Assembly: GCA_003116995.1 (NCBI GenBank)
Contig: BDSL01000014.1
Coordinates: 124,001 to 188,000 of the forward strand
DNA length: 64,000 nucleotides
DNA from: Yamagishiella unicocca
Lineage: Eukaryota > Chlorophyta > Chlorophyceae > Chlamydomonadales > Volvocaceae
Direction of reading: 5' to 3'
Below the pieces are notes generated by a model. That model saw only the letters and a program-made list of their open reading frames with translations, was not told where the DNA came from and did no database searches. Both the position numbers and the translations under genes were made by a program. Positions 12,570 to 23,659 of the stretch are shown one piece after another. The stretch's first letter is position 1. Each line of letters opens with the position of its first letter.

Positions 12570-13655
12570 AACAGCAAACTACAGAAACCTCAGACTGCGT
12601 CAAAGACCACCACCGTCCCAGTCGTCGCTATTAATAAAATGTGTTACACGCTACGCGTGCTTATGGTACTCCTATATACCCAAAGTTCTCAGGAAATTTC
12701 CCCATGCACCGGTCACTGTGTCTTTGCAAGACGCCAAGCCGACAATCTGCATCGCTTATTGTACGGATCCTGGTTAAAGTTGTCGCAAATCACTGCAGCC
12801 CTATTGCATCTACCTAGTTGACATGACATGCATTATAGTTTCTGCCTTGCACGGCTTGGACCAACTCAAAAATCACAAGCCTTACTAACATCGGCGGATG
12901 GTACGTCGCTTAGCTCTGCACATACAGAAACGCTATGTCTGTCACATACGTACACGTGTCACTGAAAGATGAATTCCCCACATCTGGATGTCGCAAATGA
13001 GATGTACGCGATCTGCAAGCAGTGACCAAAAGAAACAAAAGGCCTTAGGACGACTGTTTTGAACGCTTTTGCAAATAGAGATAAATTTGATAAAGCATAC
13101 TGTATTAAGCTGTGCAAATCGGTCCCTGTATAGTCGTCTGAGTAATGTGGTTAATCGTAATCTGGGTGAGACCACCTAGCTCGTTTCCGCGAGGGCGAAA
13201 CGGCTCCTACTCATTAATCAGATCACTACGTCGTATAAAGCTCAGCAAGGTTAGGCGAAATGCGGCAATGCCGCAGCGGCATGTCGCGCTGCTGAATACG
13301 TTGATGTTTCCATCAAAAGTAAGGACTTTCATTGTGTATTATTCGGCTCAAACCGATTTGATCGTTTCCCCTGATGAGACGATATCGAATGTACAGCACA
13401 ACGGACCTCGCTCAACCAACCATTGGGTCATGATAAAGATCACCAAGATCACCTCCGCTCTGGATCACCTGCGACAGCAATCAAGCAATGATTCCTTATA
13501 CATATGGTTCCCACTTCCCTTTGCATTCGTTCCCCGCTAGGGTTGCTCGAGGTGCCAAAAAGCTGTCAGGCACGCGAACGTTCACCTTCCGTCAATGTCA
13601 ATAGGCTAAAAACAGGCGGATACAGCTTTTCTTGGGCCATTGTAAGTAATATGTT

Positions 13656-14090
13656 ACAGTGCCCGCAAGCCTGGGCGAGTCCAGGGCAAGAAGGGGGCCC
13701 TTACGGAGATCTCACTTGTCCTCACCAAACGAGAAGCCAGCGCTTGCAGCCAGCAAACGCTCCCAAAAGGCAAAGGAAAAAAGTCCATCCCGCCTCGCCC
13801 AAAAAGTCTGGGTCCCGACAATAAACCACAACCCCCAAGGCTCACCGCAGGAAAAACAGCGGTGTCGCCGCCAGCCGGCAGGGACCACCGCCAGCCGACG
13901 AGCCGGGGATGGAAGCCCCCGGCGGCCCAGGGCACCTCCCACACGCGAAGAACGCCCCACCCGAAAGGCCGGCCAGCAAAGGGAACTTGAGCACGACGGT
14001 CAACCCCTACAAACCAAGGCGAAGAGGATGGGGGAAACACAAAACTGGGCAGACGACGCCCCAGGCGCACCCACGGAGCCGAAGGGATAT
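13656..14090 (+). repeat. Dispersed repeat family 1, copy B
   Basis: Begins TACAGTGCCCGCAAGCC and can be followed for over 400 bases against the inverted copy at 44530-45052. Shared blocks include CCGGCCAGCAAAGGGAACTT and GGGGGAAACA followed by AAAC-GGGCAGACGAC. Confidence 0.65.
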
Positions 14091-14520
14091 GGTGCGCACA
14101 TCGGGCCCACGTAGCCTCCGCCATCTTAGCACAGCGGGATGCCACTCCCGACGGGTAACAACAGTGGCGAGCATCTGTTGCCCCGCAAGTAACAGTGCAG
14201 CTGTGGGCCGCGCTTCGGTCGGGAGTCAGAATACCCGGGGCAGAACCCGGAAGAGGTAACGACTTGCGGCGTTCACCTACAAACGTGTCTACGGCCTGGT
14301 CAGTTGTAGCCTGAGCGCTAACGACAGCGCGCGTCCAGTCACCAATCCACGACAGCTGTCAAAACACGCACCTCCCTTCCCTTTCCTGCCATATAGCCGA
14401 AGCCTGCTGTGGGGCATGACAATTGTCCGGCGATGTCGATGGTAGGGGGCCCATTTTGGCTCCCTTCCCCCTGGGTGGTTGGTACCACTGTTTGTTCTCT
14501 GGGCCCCTGTTCGGGGTTTC

Positions 14521-14560
14521 TGGTGGTCTGCCTTTGGCCTGAAGCCCACTGTAACAATTA
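14521..14560 (+). repeat. Dispersed short repeat family 2, copy
   Basis: Contains GGTGGTCTGCCTTTGGCCTG followed by AAGCCCACTGTAACAAT, the family-2 core in forward orientation. Confidence 0.55.
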
Positions 14561-14824
14561 GTTTGGGGGTGGTTCAGTGACCCAATGTTTTGTTTTTCCC
14601 CTGTCCTTAGGGTCGAGATAATATGCCAATGGCGCAGGAATCTCAGGGCACTCAGGACCCATGATTGCCCAAAGCTATTTACAGCGTTACGATTATTACT
14701 ATTCACTGGTACAGCGTTATCAGCAGCGGTGGAAAACACTTGGGACGGCATCAGCGCTTTCCGTCCGACCCCAACCACAAGCATTTTTTGGACCCCTGTC
14801 ACAGCAATATACTTTGATAGTAAA

Positions 14825-15010
14825 CAGTGTCCGCAAGCCCGGGCGAGCCCAGGACTAGAGGGGGCCCCACACCGAGACCTCGCCGTACTAGAAGCCAGCG
14901 CTAGTCGCCAGCAGACGCCCCAAAGGACACAGTGAAGACAGGAGACCCCGCCGCGCCCAAGAGGGCGGAGCCCGACAAAGAATATCGATAATAGTCGCCA
15001 GACAGCGGGC
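14825..15010 (+). repeat. Dispersed repeat family 1, copy C (partial)
   Basis: Starts ACAGTGTCCGCAAGCCCGGG and continues through GCCAGCGCTAGTCGCCAGCA and CCGCGCCCAAGAGGGCGGAG, matching copy A. It diverges after about 14985. Confidence 0.6.
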
Positions 15011-16026
15011 TCAGCAGTAGGACGGCGCCAGCCCCCCAGGAGCGTCTAACCGGTGCAGAGGCCGCGCCGCAGATACTCGGGCCCGCCACAGCGATCGGGC
15101 AGAAACAGCAGCGACCTTTCCAGCGAACATCCCGTCGTCAGTCGTCCCCGAAGGCTCACGGCACGGAACGGAATAATGGTGGGAGGGTGGGCAGTACGGT
15201 GTCCCGGCAGAGAGACACGCCGTACTACTGCCGTAACGAGCACTGAGGTCAGAATGAAGCGCGACGCACAGCATCGCACACACGAGAAGCCTCCGTGTAA
15301 GGGTATGCCACCGCTCATACGCTGCACGTTAGCCTAGCAATGGCTAAACAAACTGCTTGGAACTAAGTTCCGACATATTGCTTTATATCTAACAGTATGT
15401 CGTTGCTACCTAACCTAGCTGTCCATGCTCCCCATCCCGCGAGTTCGCATCACCATTATCGTTATTGACAGCGCTGCCCCTCCCCGCATCGCATACGCTC
15501 ATAGCTAGTACCAACCATTGCAGCCCCAAATATCGAATGCTGCCTATGTCGAGGAATCACCCGACGTGCTGCTGCCAACAACCTACGGTATCGCCACTCT
15601 CGCGAATTGCACCCACCATTCCATAGCCTTCTGTACACTTCGGCGAATAGGTAGGCAACATGCCTGTCCTAGACACGGATAAGAAAGTACTTGGTTCGTT
15701 AGAAACGTTAGTGAAGCCCCCCCATCGGCCAGACCAACACTGCCTCCACACTGAGGGCCTTTATCTGGCGCCGCGACAACACCACGCCGCGGAGACGACC
15801 TGTCGGGCGCCGAGGCTCATTTGCTTTCGACGGCCCTGCCCGACACATATACCCTATGCTTCCAATTGCTGCCCATGTACCCTATACTTCCCAACTGAGA
15901 TGCACATTTTGTGGTCCCCGACACGTGGGTTCCGTCTCCAGCGCCCATGCCGGCCGGCAGCGCCCCGTCGCAGCTGACCCATAATTTGGTGGTTCAAAAT
16001 AGAAAAGTATTCAGTTCCCATAATCC

Positions 16027-16120
16027 ACCAATGATAAAGGGAAGCTCCCTACACTCATGCCCGCAGCCCCCGTACCAATGATAAAGGGAAACTTCCTACA
16101 CTCACGCCCGCAGCCCCCAT
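16027..16120. repeat. 47-bp direct tandem duplication
   Basis: Two copies of a unit beginning ACCAATGATAAAGGGAA and ending CCCGCAGCCCCC start at 16027 and 16074. They differ at only a few positions. No coding role is seen. Confidence 0.8.
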
Positions 16121-17240
16121 ATGTAGGCCCCGCTTGGCATCGATGGAGCGGCCCAGAAGCGACGCACCGAATGGCGAGTGACAGCCAACTGGTTCTGGCG
16201 ACCAGGGCTCGCTCCTTGCCAAAACCACCGCCTACATGTCCTGTACGTGCGCCTCTACGCCCTCCTTACGCGCACCGCCAGCTAATCGACATCGGCAGGG
16301 CTACAAGTGGAGGACAGTTGCCTCAACAAGCCACAGGCATGGAAGACCAGCCAAGCAACCGGCTGTAGGTCGCTCAGGAGTCGCCATTTTCGTATCCTTA
16401 GCTGCCCCAGCTAGCGCGCGTTGCGTGCATGCGGACGGCCACCGATGACTTCGAGCCGATGGCTGCCGTACCCAACAAACTTGCGCAATCCCAGTCACAC
16501 GCACCCCTTCGCGCAACGGCGCTCTTTAGTATTTCCCAGTTATTCCGATTACCAGTTATTTCCCGCTCTGGCACATGCCTGTGAGCCATAACACGCCATG
16601 GCAAGCTTGCCAACTCGGTGCTACACCGATTCAAAATATCACCAGAGCACAGCATTCCGGAGGCACAGCCAGATTGGAGGCCAAGTAGGCAGTAGAGGCT
16701 CTGGTCAGATAGAAAATAGAGGGCAGCGGTCAAAGAGAAAATAAGTGTAGATGACAACAAACACATGAAGTACTAATTTTTAAGGCCGCGGAAGACGATG
16801 GCTCTCCGTTACGCCTGTTTTATCAGTGTCGCATATCAGCGGCAGAATGCCATGCACCAAGCAAGCACAGGCCGGCACAGGTACCAGCCGCTGTCCCCCT
16901 GCCATATCCAGGCAACCACCTCTTTAGCATCAAATGCCCGCGTACAACCCAAACGACGGAACTATTCGCAAACCCGTTCATCCGTTATCTCTCGCCATAT
17001 GCATCCCAACGGGCCATGGACGGGTCGCAGCAGCTGCTTGCGCTGTCCTCCGATCCAATCGCATGTTTTCTTCCAGGGCGGGGATGGAGGGCACGGCTTT
17101 GCGACAGGCAACCAGCACCTCAAACACCCCTACCCCAAGCAACCACTACAACGTCGTTCGCCAGCCAGCAAGCCAGCGATGACCCAAACCAGCGCATAGC
17201 CCTGCCGTACGTGGTTCCGAGCTGCTCTTTATTAGCGTCC

Positions 17241-20200
17241 TTATCCTGGCGAGCGGTCGTTGCGCAGCTCCAGCCTGATGGCTGCTGTCGGTGACGATGC
17301 CGCGCCGCAAACATTCGTTTTTTCAGTGAACGAAAATGCGGCGGCGGCGTCGCAAGCGCCCCACTTCGCAGCATCGCCGCGGGACCCAGAGAGGCAAATC
17401 CGCCGCGGTCCCTCCGCTGCCCCTGCGGGCGTCGCCGGGGCTCCGCAGCCGTCCGATCCCACGTAGAAGCCTTGCCAGATGTGCATCGCGCTGCTCCCGT
17501 GCGATGCAGGCGCCGCTGTGGAAGCGGCCAGCGCCCTCCAGGTGCCGCGCTCAGACGGCGGATACTCCAGGAAGGCCCCGGGCGATACGGCGGTTGCCGA
17601 ACTGAGCGGCTGCCAGACCTCCGAGCACACCCCCCGGCCGGCAGAGCAGCCGTCGCCGTCGCCGCTGCCGGGCGCACCGCCGCCGCTGGCGGCTGATTCG
17701 TTCGACCGCACCTGCTGGCCTCCCGCCGCCGCCGCTGCTGCCTGCACTCGTCTCCTGGCTGCCTCGGTGCGCTTGACGGCCTTGATCAGGACCCGCACGA
17801 TGTGCTCGAAGCTGGGTCGTGCAGCCGGGTCCTGCGACAAGCACGCCGCCCCCACCTTGTGCAGTGTGCGCTCCGCCCCCTGCGGCCACTCCAGCGCCAG
17901 CTCGCCGCCCGCCAGCCCCACCAGGATCTGGGCGGGGTGCAGCTGAGCGTGAGGCGGCAGCCCCGTCACCATCTGCCACAGCAGCGTGCCGTAGCTGCGC
18001 AGCGGTTGGGGAACACGTGGCAAGGTACGATTGGGGCTGCCACTCCAGGGAGGCACACGTACAACAACACACTCCGAACGTAAGAGTTGTTCCTTTCCTT
18101 AACAGTTATACAAAGCTCGGGAAGCAGATGCTGGAGCTGTGCCCAGCTCGATGGAGCCGGCGGTCTCGCCGAGCCGCTGGATGCGCTCCTGGAACCACCG
18201 CACCTATAGACGTCGGCCGGCTTGCCGTGACTGCTGTTGGCAACCACCTCTGGAGCCATGTAGGCAACCGAACCCAAGCTGCCGCCAGTTGTTGAGCGGC
18301 GAAAGCTGTCCGGCTTGGTCGCCAGCTCAGTCAGCCTGTGTGCCCAGACGAGGTACGACGGGAGGTTCGGTTGGCGCAGCGGGCCTTCGTCTGCTGGCCC
18401 CTTTCACGGTACGACAGTACGAACGCGAGGCGGGCAGGGGTGGCAGTGGCCGGTGCACGGGATCGAAAGCGTTGCGAGGGAGACCTGGAGCCTCGAGACG
18501 TCCGTTCCACGGTTCTCCTGCTGTGCACAGACAGCGCCTTATTTCACGCAACTACAAATTATCCATGAGAAACCTCGCTTGCGTATTAACCAGTATAATG
18601 TTCTAGGGCCGAAGGTGCAGTATGATATCATAGGGCCGAAGGTGCAGTATAATATATTATGTTCTAGGGCCGAAGGTGTTCGCCGCGCTATATGGTAAGC
18701 GCCGTGCTGCAACCCACCGACGCATCGGTGAGCAGTGACTATGCATGTAACGTGTGGCAAGGCAGCGCACCGCCCCTGGAGCGATCCCGCGACGGCGCCC
18801 AGGGTCGGCACGGCACGGTACGGCATGAGTGAATGGATGACTGCTAGCGGACTCACGCTAATGAAGCGACGACAGGAGGATGACATGCAAGGCCATCACA
18901 TACGAGCATCCAAACATCATTACGTGTTTAAACTTCGCACCCGAAGTCGGCGACCTTGCAGCAATAGCCCCGCACTCCCGCCAGCCGTAGCCGCTCGGGA
19001 CTTGAAGATTGTCGAAGCGGGCTGCCGGTGGTAGCACAGGTGGACTCGTCGTAGTGGATGCGCAGTAGGACATTTGCGGGCTGCAAGGGGAGAGGTCGAA
19101 GCGCGCGGGGTTAACAAGGACGTTAAGTTACGGGATTTGCAAGGCCGTGGCTGGTGCAGCAACTCGAGTTATTGGACGCCGTACAGCCACGAGAGTCACG
19201 CGTGCAATGACAGGACCACCGCATCGTCCGGCCCCGTGATTTCCAAACATGTGACTGCTGGGATAGGAATACATTGTCTGCCAACCCGACAAGGGCATCA
19301 TGTCCTTGTGCTCGCGTCTGCCAGTGGCAGCGAGACACACAAGCATGTAAGGAACACAAGCATGTGAGGAAGGCAGGCATCTAAGGGACGCAAGCAGGCC
19401 GGACAGCCAACAGCCTCACGCCAGATATAAGCAAACCCGGTCCCACGCGTCCGCTATGCAACCGCCGACTGTTCGCCTGTTCATGTGTGCTACTGTCTGA
19501 GGCTTGGGAGCCTTGCGCGCGCGATCGAAAACCCTCTCGGGACACGGCCCCGTCTACCTTGAGGTCTCCGTGCACCAGGTCCAGGGAATGCAGGTACGAC
19601 ATGGCCTGCCGGAGGCGGGATCGAGGGCGGGGAAGGGGTGAAGCTCCCGACTTTCGCAATTGAAAAAACGAAACAAATCCACCCATCTATCACGAAGGAC
19701 CCGATCTTCATACCGGCGCGTTACTTCCTACAGTATGTTTTGATGAAGGCGACTTTCGAATGTTAGTGTTCGGTCAGCTCCTTTCAGCTGGCTGGTGAGC
19801 ATGTTACCCACCAGCGCAATTTCGAGCGAGTTATGGAGCAGCTCCAGGTTCGTGAGCCCGCTGCTGCTGCCGCCACCGCCGCTCTGCGCCTCACTCCCAT
19901 CCATCGACTGCATGGATTGAACACGCCGCATGGACATGCGGCCGCTGTGATGCAAACTTGAAATCTGGGGCAGCAGCGACCGCCGGCCGCGAAGTCGCGA
20001 CACCTCCGGGTCCTGCCCAGCCTGCCGCTCGATCAGCTCCAAAAGCGTTCCGCGCTCGCAGTACTCCATCACCACGCACGTGACGTAGCGCCCGGCTACA
20101 GCGCCCATCGCGTGCAACTCATTCAGGAAGCGGGCGGCGTTGCTGTGGGGCTGCGTGGCCGAGCAGGACGATAATGTGTCCAAAAGCGTGTTGTGGCGGG

Positions 20201-21979
20201 AATGGTCCAATCCACTGCGAGCATCGGGCTGTTCCTGGCGGTGCACGATGTGGTTATGTTGGTTGCAGTCCACTACCGGCCGCGCTGGGATCTGGCTGCA
20301 CGACGGAGTGGCTGCTTGCAATCCCGCGAGATTGTGTTTGGGCAGGGACGCGTGGCGCAGCTGGGGGACACCCGGTGAACACCCGGGGGCCCATGTACGA
20401 GGGGAGGAGGAAGAGCGGCCACCGCAATCGCCGCCCGTGGATGTGCTCTCAGTTCCCGTACCGCCGCGGGCCAGAGGGGACGCTGCGCTGCTTGCTAGCA
20501 CCTGCTGCCCCGCATTGCTCCCAGCAGAAGTGGTAACATGGGCATCAGATGAGGCTTCGGAGCGAAAGGCAATCGGCAGACACAACAGCCCGGATTTCGC
20601 CGGAGAGCTGCCGGGCAGCTGGCGATGGCCCTGCGCGGCGCCGCTCGTTGTTGGCGCGAGCTGTGCGGGCCCGTCGAGGCTCTTGCTGCTCCTTTGAGGC
20701 TCCTTGGAGCCATGCTCCGAAACCTGGGTTCTCTGCAGGGATCTGGTCGGGGAGCGGAGCTGCCCTGGTGGCTGCGACCGTCCGCCACTGCAGGGAGGGC
20801 GCAAAGATACAGCTTCTTGAGCCTGTTGAGCCGCCGCCCAGCGGCTGCCGCCACCCGCAGCGTGGGTGACGGCGGCCGCAATTGGTGCGGTTAATGAGGA
20901 GTGGCAGGCCCCGTTGATCGCTGCTGGCGAGAACGCTGTTGTCATGCCGTTGAGGCTTGGGCTGGGCTGGACGATGTCGGTGCAGGACATGCCAAGCAGC
21001 TCGACCTCGTCCTCCTCGCCGGCAGACCCTCCAGCTGCTGCCGCCGGCGGCGTGTAGGTGATAGGATCCAGATCCTCCTCCGACAGCTGGGACACGTGCA
21101 CGGCGTACGTCTGCACCAGGTGCGGGTGGGAGAGGCTGCGCGAGAGGAGCGCCTCGCGGGTGGTGATGCGAAGGTGGTCCAGGTCGGAGGAGACCTGCGG
21201 GGGAAGGGGGCGAGGGGGGGGGGGCAGTGGGGGGAGGGGGGAGGAGCGGAGAGGAGCGTGTGGGTGGGAGGCGAGAGAAGCGGTGACGTTGCGACGGCCT
21301 CGGAGTGGGCGAATGAAAGCAACTCGTCGTCGATGTGCTCTGGTTACCCTTCCGTCGTTGGACAGGGCATGCGTTACGATTCGCTGTGGGGGCGGGCACA
21401 ACACAACATCACAGGATGAACCGCTTATCGCTTCTACATGTGTTGCCTGCCATTACTGCTGGCTTCAGGGAAACGGCACAGGGCGCGGACCGCTTTGAAT
21501 GGAATGCTGCTGTCGGAAAACTCAGCATTTTCATAACGCATGTGGGAAATTCTCGGGTATAACTTAATTTGTTGTCACCCTAGCTGTTGGCTATTATCTG
21601 TATCGCGCTTTTCCCGCGCGAAAGTGCTGTCACTTACCATGAGCTTCAGCGCAACAGTGCTGCCTCGCCAGCTGGCTTTGAAAACCTTCCCACCCGAGCC
21701 ACCGGCGCCTAGGTATTCTCCAAGGGTTACCTCACGTATCAGCTGACGTAGCTGTCGAGAAGTCACAATGGACTCGGCACCAACGCCCGAAGACAGCAGC
21801 AGGGCGCGCTGCAGCGTTCGGCTGTTGAGGAAGGAAAGGTTCAGTTTCCATTTTCCATCTCCTGATGCATTTGATACATCCGTGGCCTGTGCAGCTGAAA
21901 CCGACTGTTTGTCGTTCGTTGGAGCCGTCGCCGGCTCAGCGCAACAGAAGCGTGCGCATAGCCGCCGCAACATCCACAA
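17241..21979 (-). CDS. TKL protein kinase with split catalytic domain (tandem copy 2)
   Basis: Six exons on -: 21979-21638, 21194-19812, 19605-19558, 19080-18941, 18335-18204, 17994-17241, giving 932 residues. Exon 3 (48 nt) and exon 5 (132 nt) have exactly the same lengths as in the paralogue at 7677-12569, and all phases match. Glycine loop GAGGSGGKVF, VALKLM, hinge VVMEYCERG, HGDLKPANVLL, KVADFG, SVAYMAPE and YGTLLWQMVTG are present. An insertion of about 290 low-complexity residues separates alpha-C from the hinge, and it is unlike the paralogue's insertion. As there, HRD is HGD. The N-terminus (MWMLRRLC) lacks Gly-2, so the myristoylation signal of the paralogue is missing. It is likely active, with the target unknown. 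Confidence 0.87.
18598..18683. repeat. Tandem repeat around TAGGGCCGAAGGTG
   Basis: Three copies of a unit with core TAGGGCCGAAGGTG, separated by AT-rich linkers, lie in the intron between exons 4 and 5 of the kinase 17241-21979. Confidence 0.75.
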
Positions 21980-23659
21980 GCTTCCAATCGGTCAATTATT
22001 GTTGTTTGCTTAGCTGAGCTCAGCTGTCGTAAGCGTGCCGGGCTGCGTCGATCAGAAGGAAACGACTTTAACTATGCTTCACTACAGAGCGGAAGACTGC
22101 GTGTTGCACCAATCACTGCTGCCGGCGCCGGAGAGACATAACTATAAGGAATTATTGAAGTTTTAAGGGAGGCAACGTCCGTAATAATGTACCGCATGTC
22201 CAACCTGTAAGTAGGGACCGTTTCCCGCGTTTGCAATCCTGCCAGCGCACTTACATAATGCTTTTGGAAGTGTCACTTATGAAGTGCAGGTACTATTATC
22301 TGTTTGCATTTCCAATTATGTTTCGGCAGCCGTAGTGTGTGAACTGTTTTTTGAGCCGCCGCCGCGAAGGAACCGCTCGGCTTCGCGGCAGGCCCAATTT
22401 CGCCCAAGTCCATAGCATTCTGCAATACGTTTCGTAAAATATGTACTTGTTATTGGTTTTGTTGGGTCTCTTAAGTTGTCCGGCCCTGCCAGCATTTTTG
22501 TCTTTTGTGTTTTTATCCCGTGCCTGCTCGTATCTCCCTTGGAGCTTCGGGGAAATTCTTATCATAATGATGCATTCTTGGTCGATTTCATCTTGGACTG
22601 ATGCCAAAATGAACAGGAAAAGTGATACAATAGATACAGTGCCGTACTGATGAAACGACGACATATTCTAAACCCAAAGTGTGAGGTGTCTCAGCAGTGT
22701 CAGCGAGCAGCCCAGGGAGTACCGGCAGAGCTAGCCTCTATGGTCGGTCAAGATCCTGTTAGAAGCAAGGAAACGAATGTGGTGCAGCACCACACCGCCA
22801 TTGTGCGTGTCGCGATCAGTATCATGAGGGGATGGGGCCGGAAAAGGCATCAACGCTGAGTCACCGTCGACTCGCAACATAACATCCCGAGACCCCTGCA
22901 AATTCGCCTGCACCCTTTGGTGTAGCACTCCTGCCGCACGCAACAGTTGGACAGGAAGCAGACCCACGCCAACCCACGCATCCTCGCATCTCCAGACGAC
23001 TGCAGTGTGAGCATGTACGCATCCTCTTACGAGTCCCAACCACTGTGGCGACACTTGCTGAATTTTTCGCCTCAAAATTCACGTATGATAAGTTTTTCAG
23101 GAATGATGGTGCTGGATGGTGTCATCCGCACTCGGCGTGCCTGTGGCTTTGCTGGCCCATCCGCTGCCCATAACACTGCCGTGCTGCAAGCGCACATGCA
23201 GCATGCATGCTCCCTGAAAAGGACACCTGTCGCAACTCGCGGGCCTGCCCGGTTGTGCAGCCGAGGCGAAGCAGACAAGCTGTGATCGCCGGATATCGCA
23301 GGCCTCGACGGACGGTCCTCGCTACCCGATACAGGACGGCCTACACCATCGGCGACACGTAACGCCCAATAACGCAAATTATGCGAACGACGCCGCATCC
23401 CGTCGATTGTCGTGTTGGAAATAAAGGAAATGCCTATTGCCGTATGTCCGCGAGGCGAGCCAGGACGTCAACCGTCAACTGCCAGAACGGCTCAACCGTA
23501 GAGATCTGCGAAAGGGTAGGGGTAAGGCAAGGCGTTGGTGGGGGAGGGCAGGACAGCAGCAGCACCCTTACACCGTACGAGCGCGCATCGCCATAGTCAG
23601 AACACATCGCCCGTCAGTCACCGCCTGCTCGCCGCGCCTTTGCCTCTCCAAAGTCAGCT
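21980..23659. other. Intergenic spacer, AT-richer
   Basis: Lies between the 5' end of the second TKL kinase and the 3' end of the dipeptidase gene, both on -. It should contain the kinase promoter and the dipeptidase 3' UTR. I see no conserved reading frame. Confidence 0.55.
23568..23572 (-). terminator. TGTAA polyadenylation signal
   Basis: TGTAA on the - strand about 90 bases past the stop of the dipeptidase gene, the right distance and orientation for its poly(A) site. Confidence 0.5.

Larger units (their letters stand above)
12570..17240. other. Spacer between tandem TKL kinases
   Basis: This 4.7-kb stretch separates the 5' end of one kinase from the 3' end of its paralogue and has no supportable gene. 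It holds two family-1 repeat copies (13656-14090 and 14825-15010), one family-2 copy (14521-14560) and a 47-bp tandem duplication (16027-16120). Its 12.8-13.6 kb part is clearly more AT-rich than the genes. Confidence 0.6.

Noticed and set aside
22441..22650. Short ORF with a hydrophobic start, resembling a signal peptide
   Set aside because: Isolated in an AT-richer spacer, with no partner exons or recognisable mature region.
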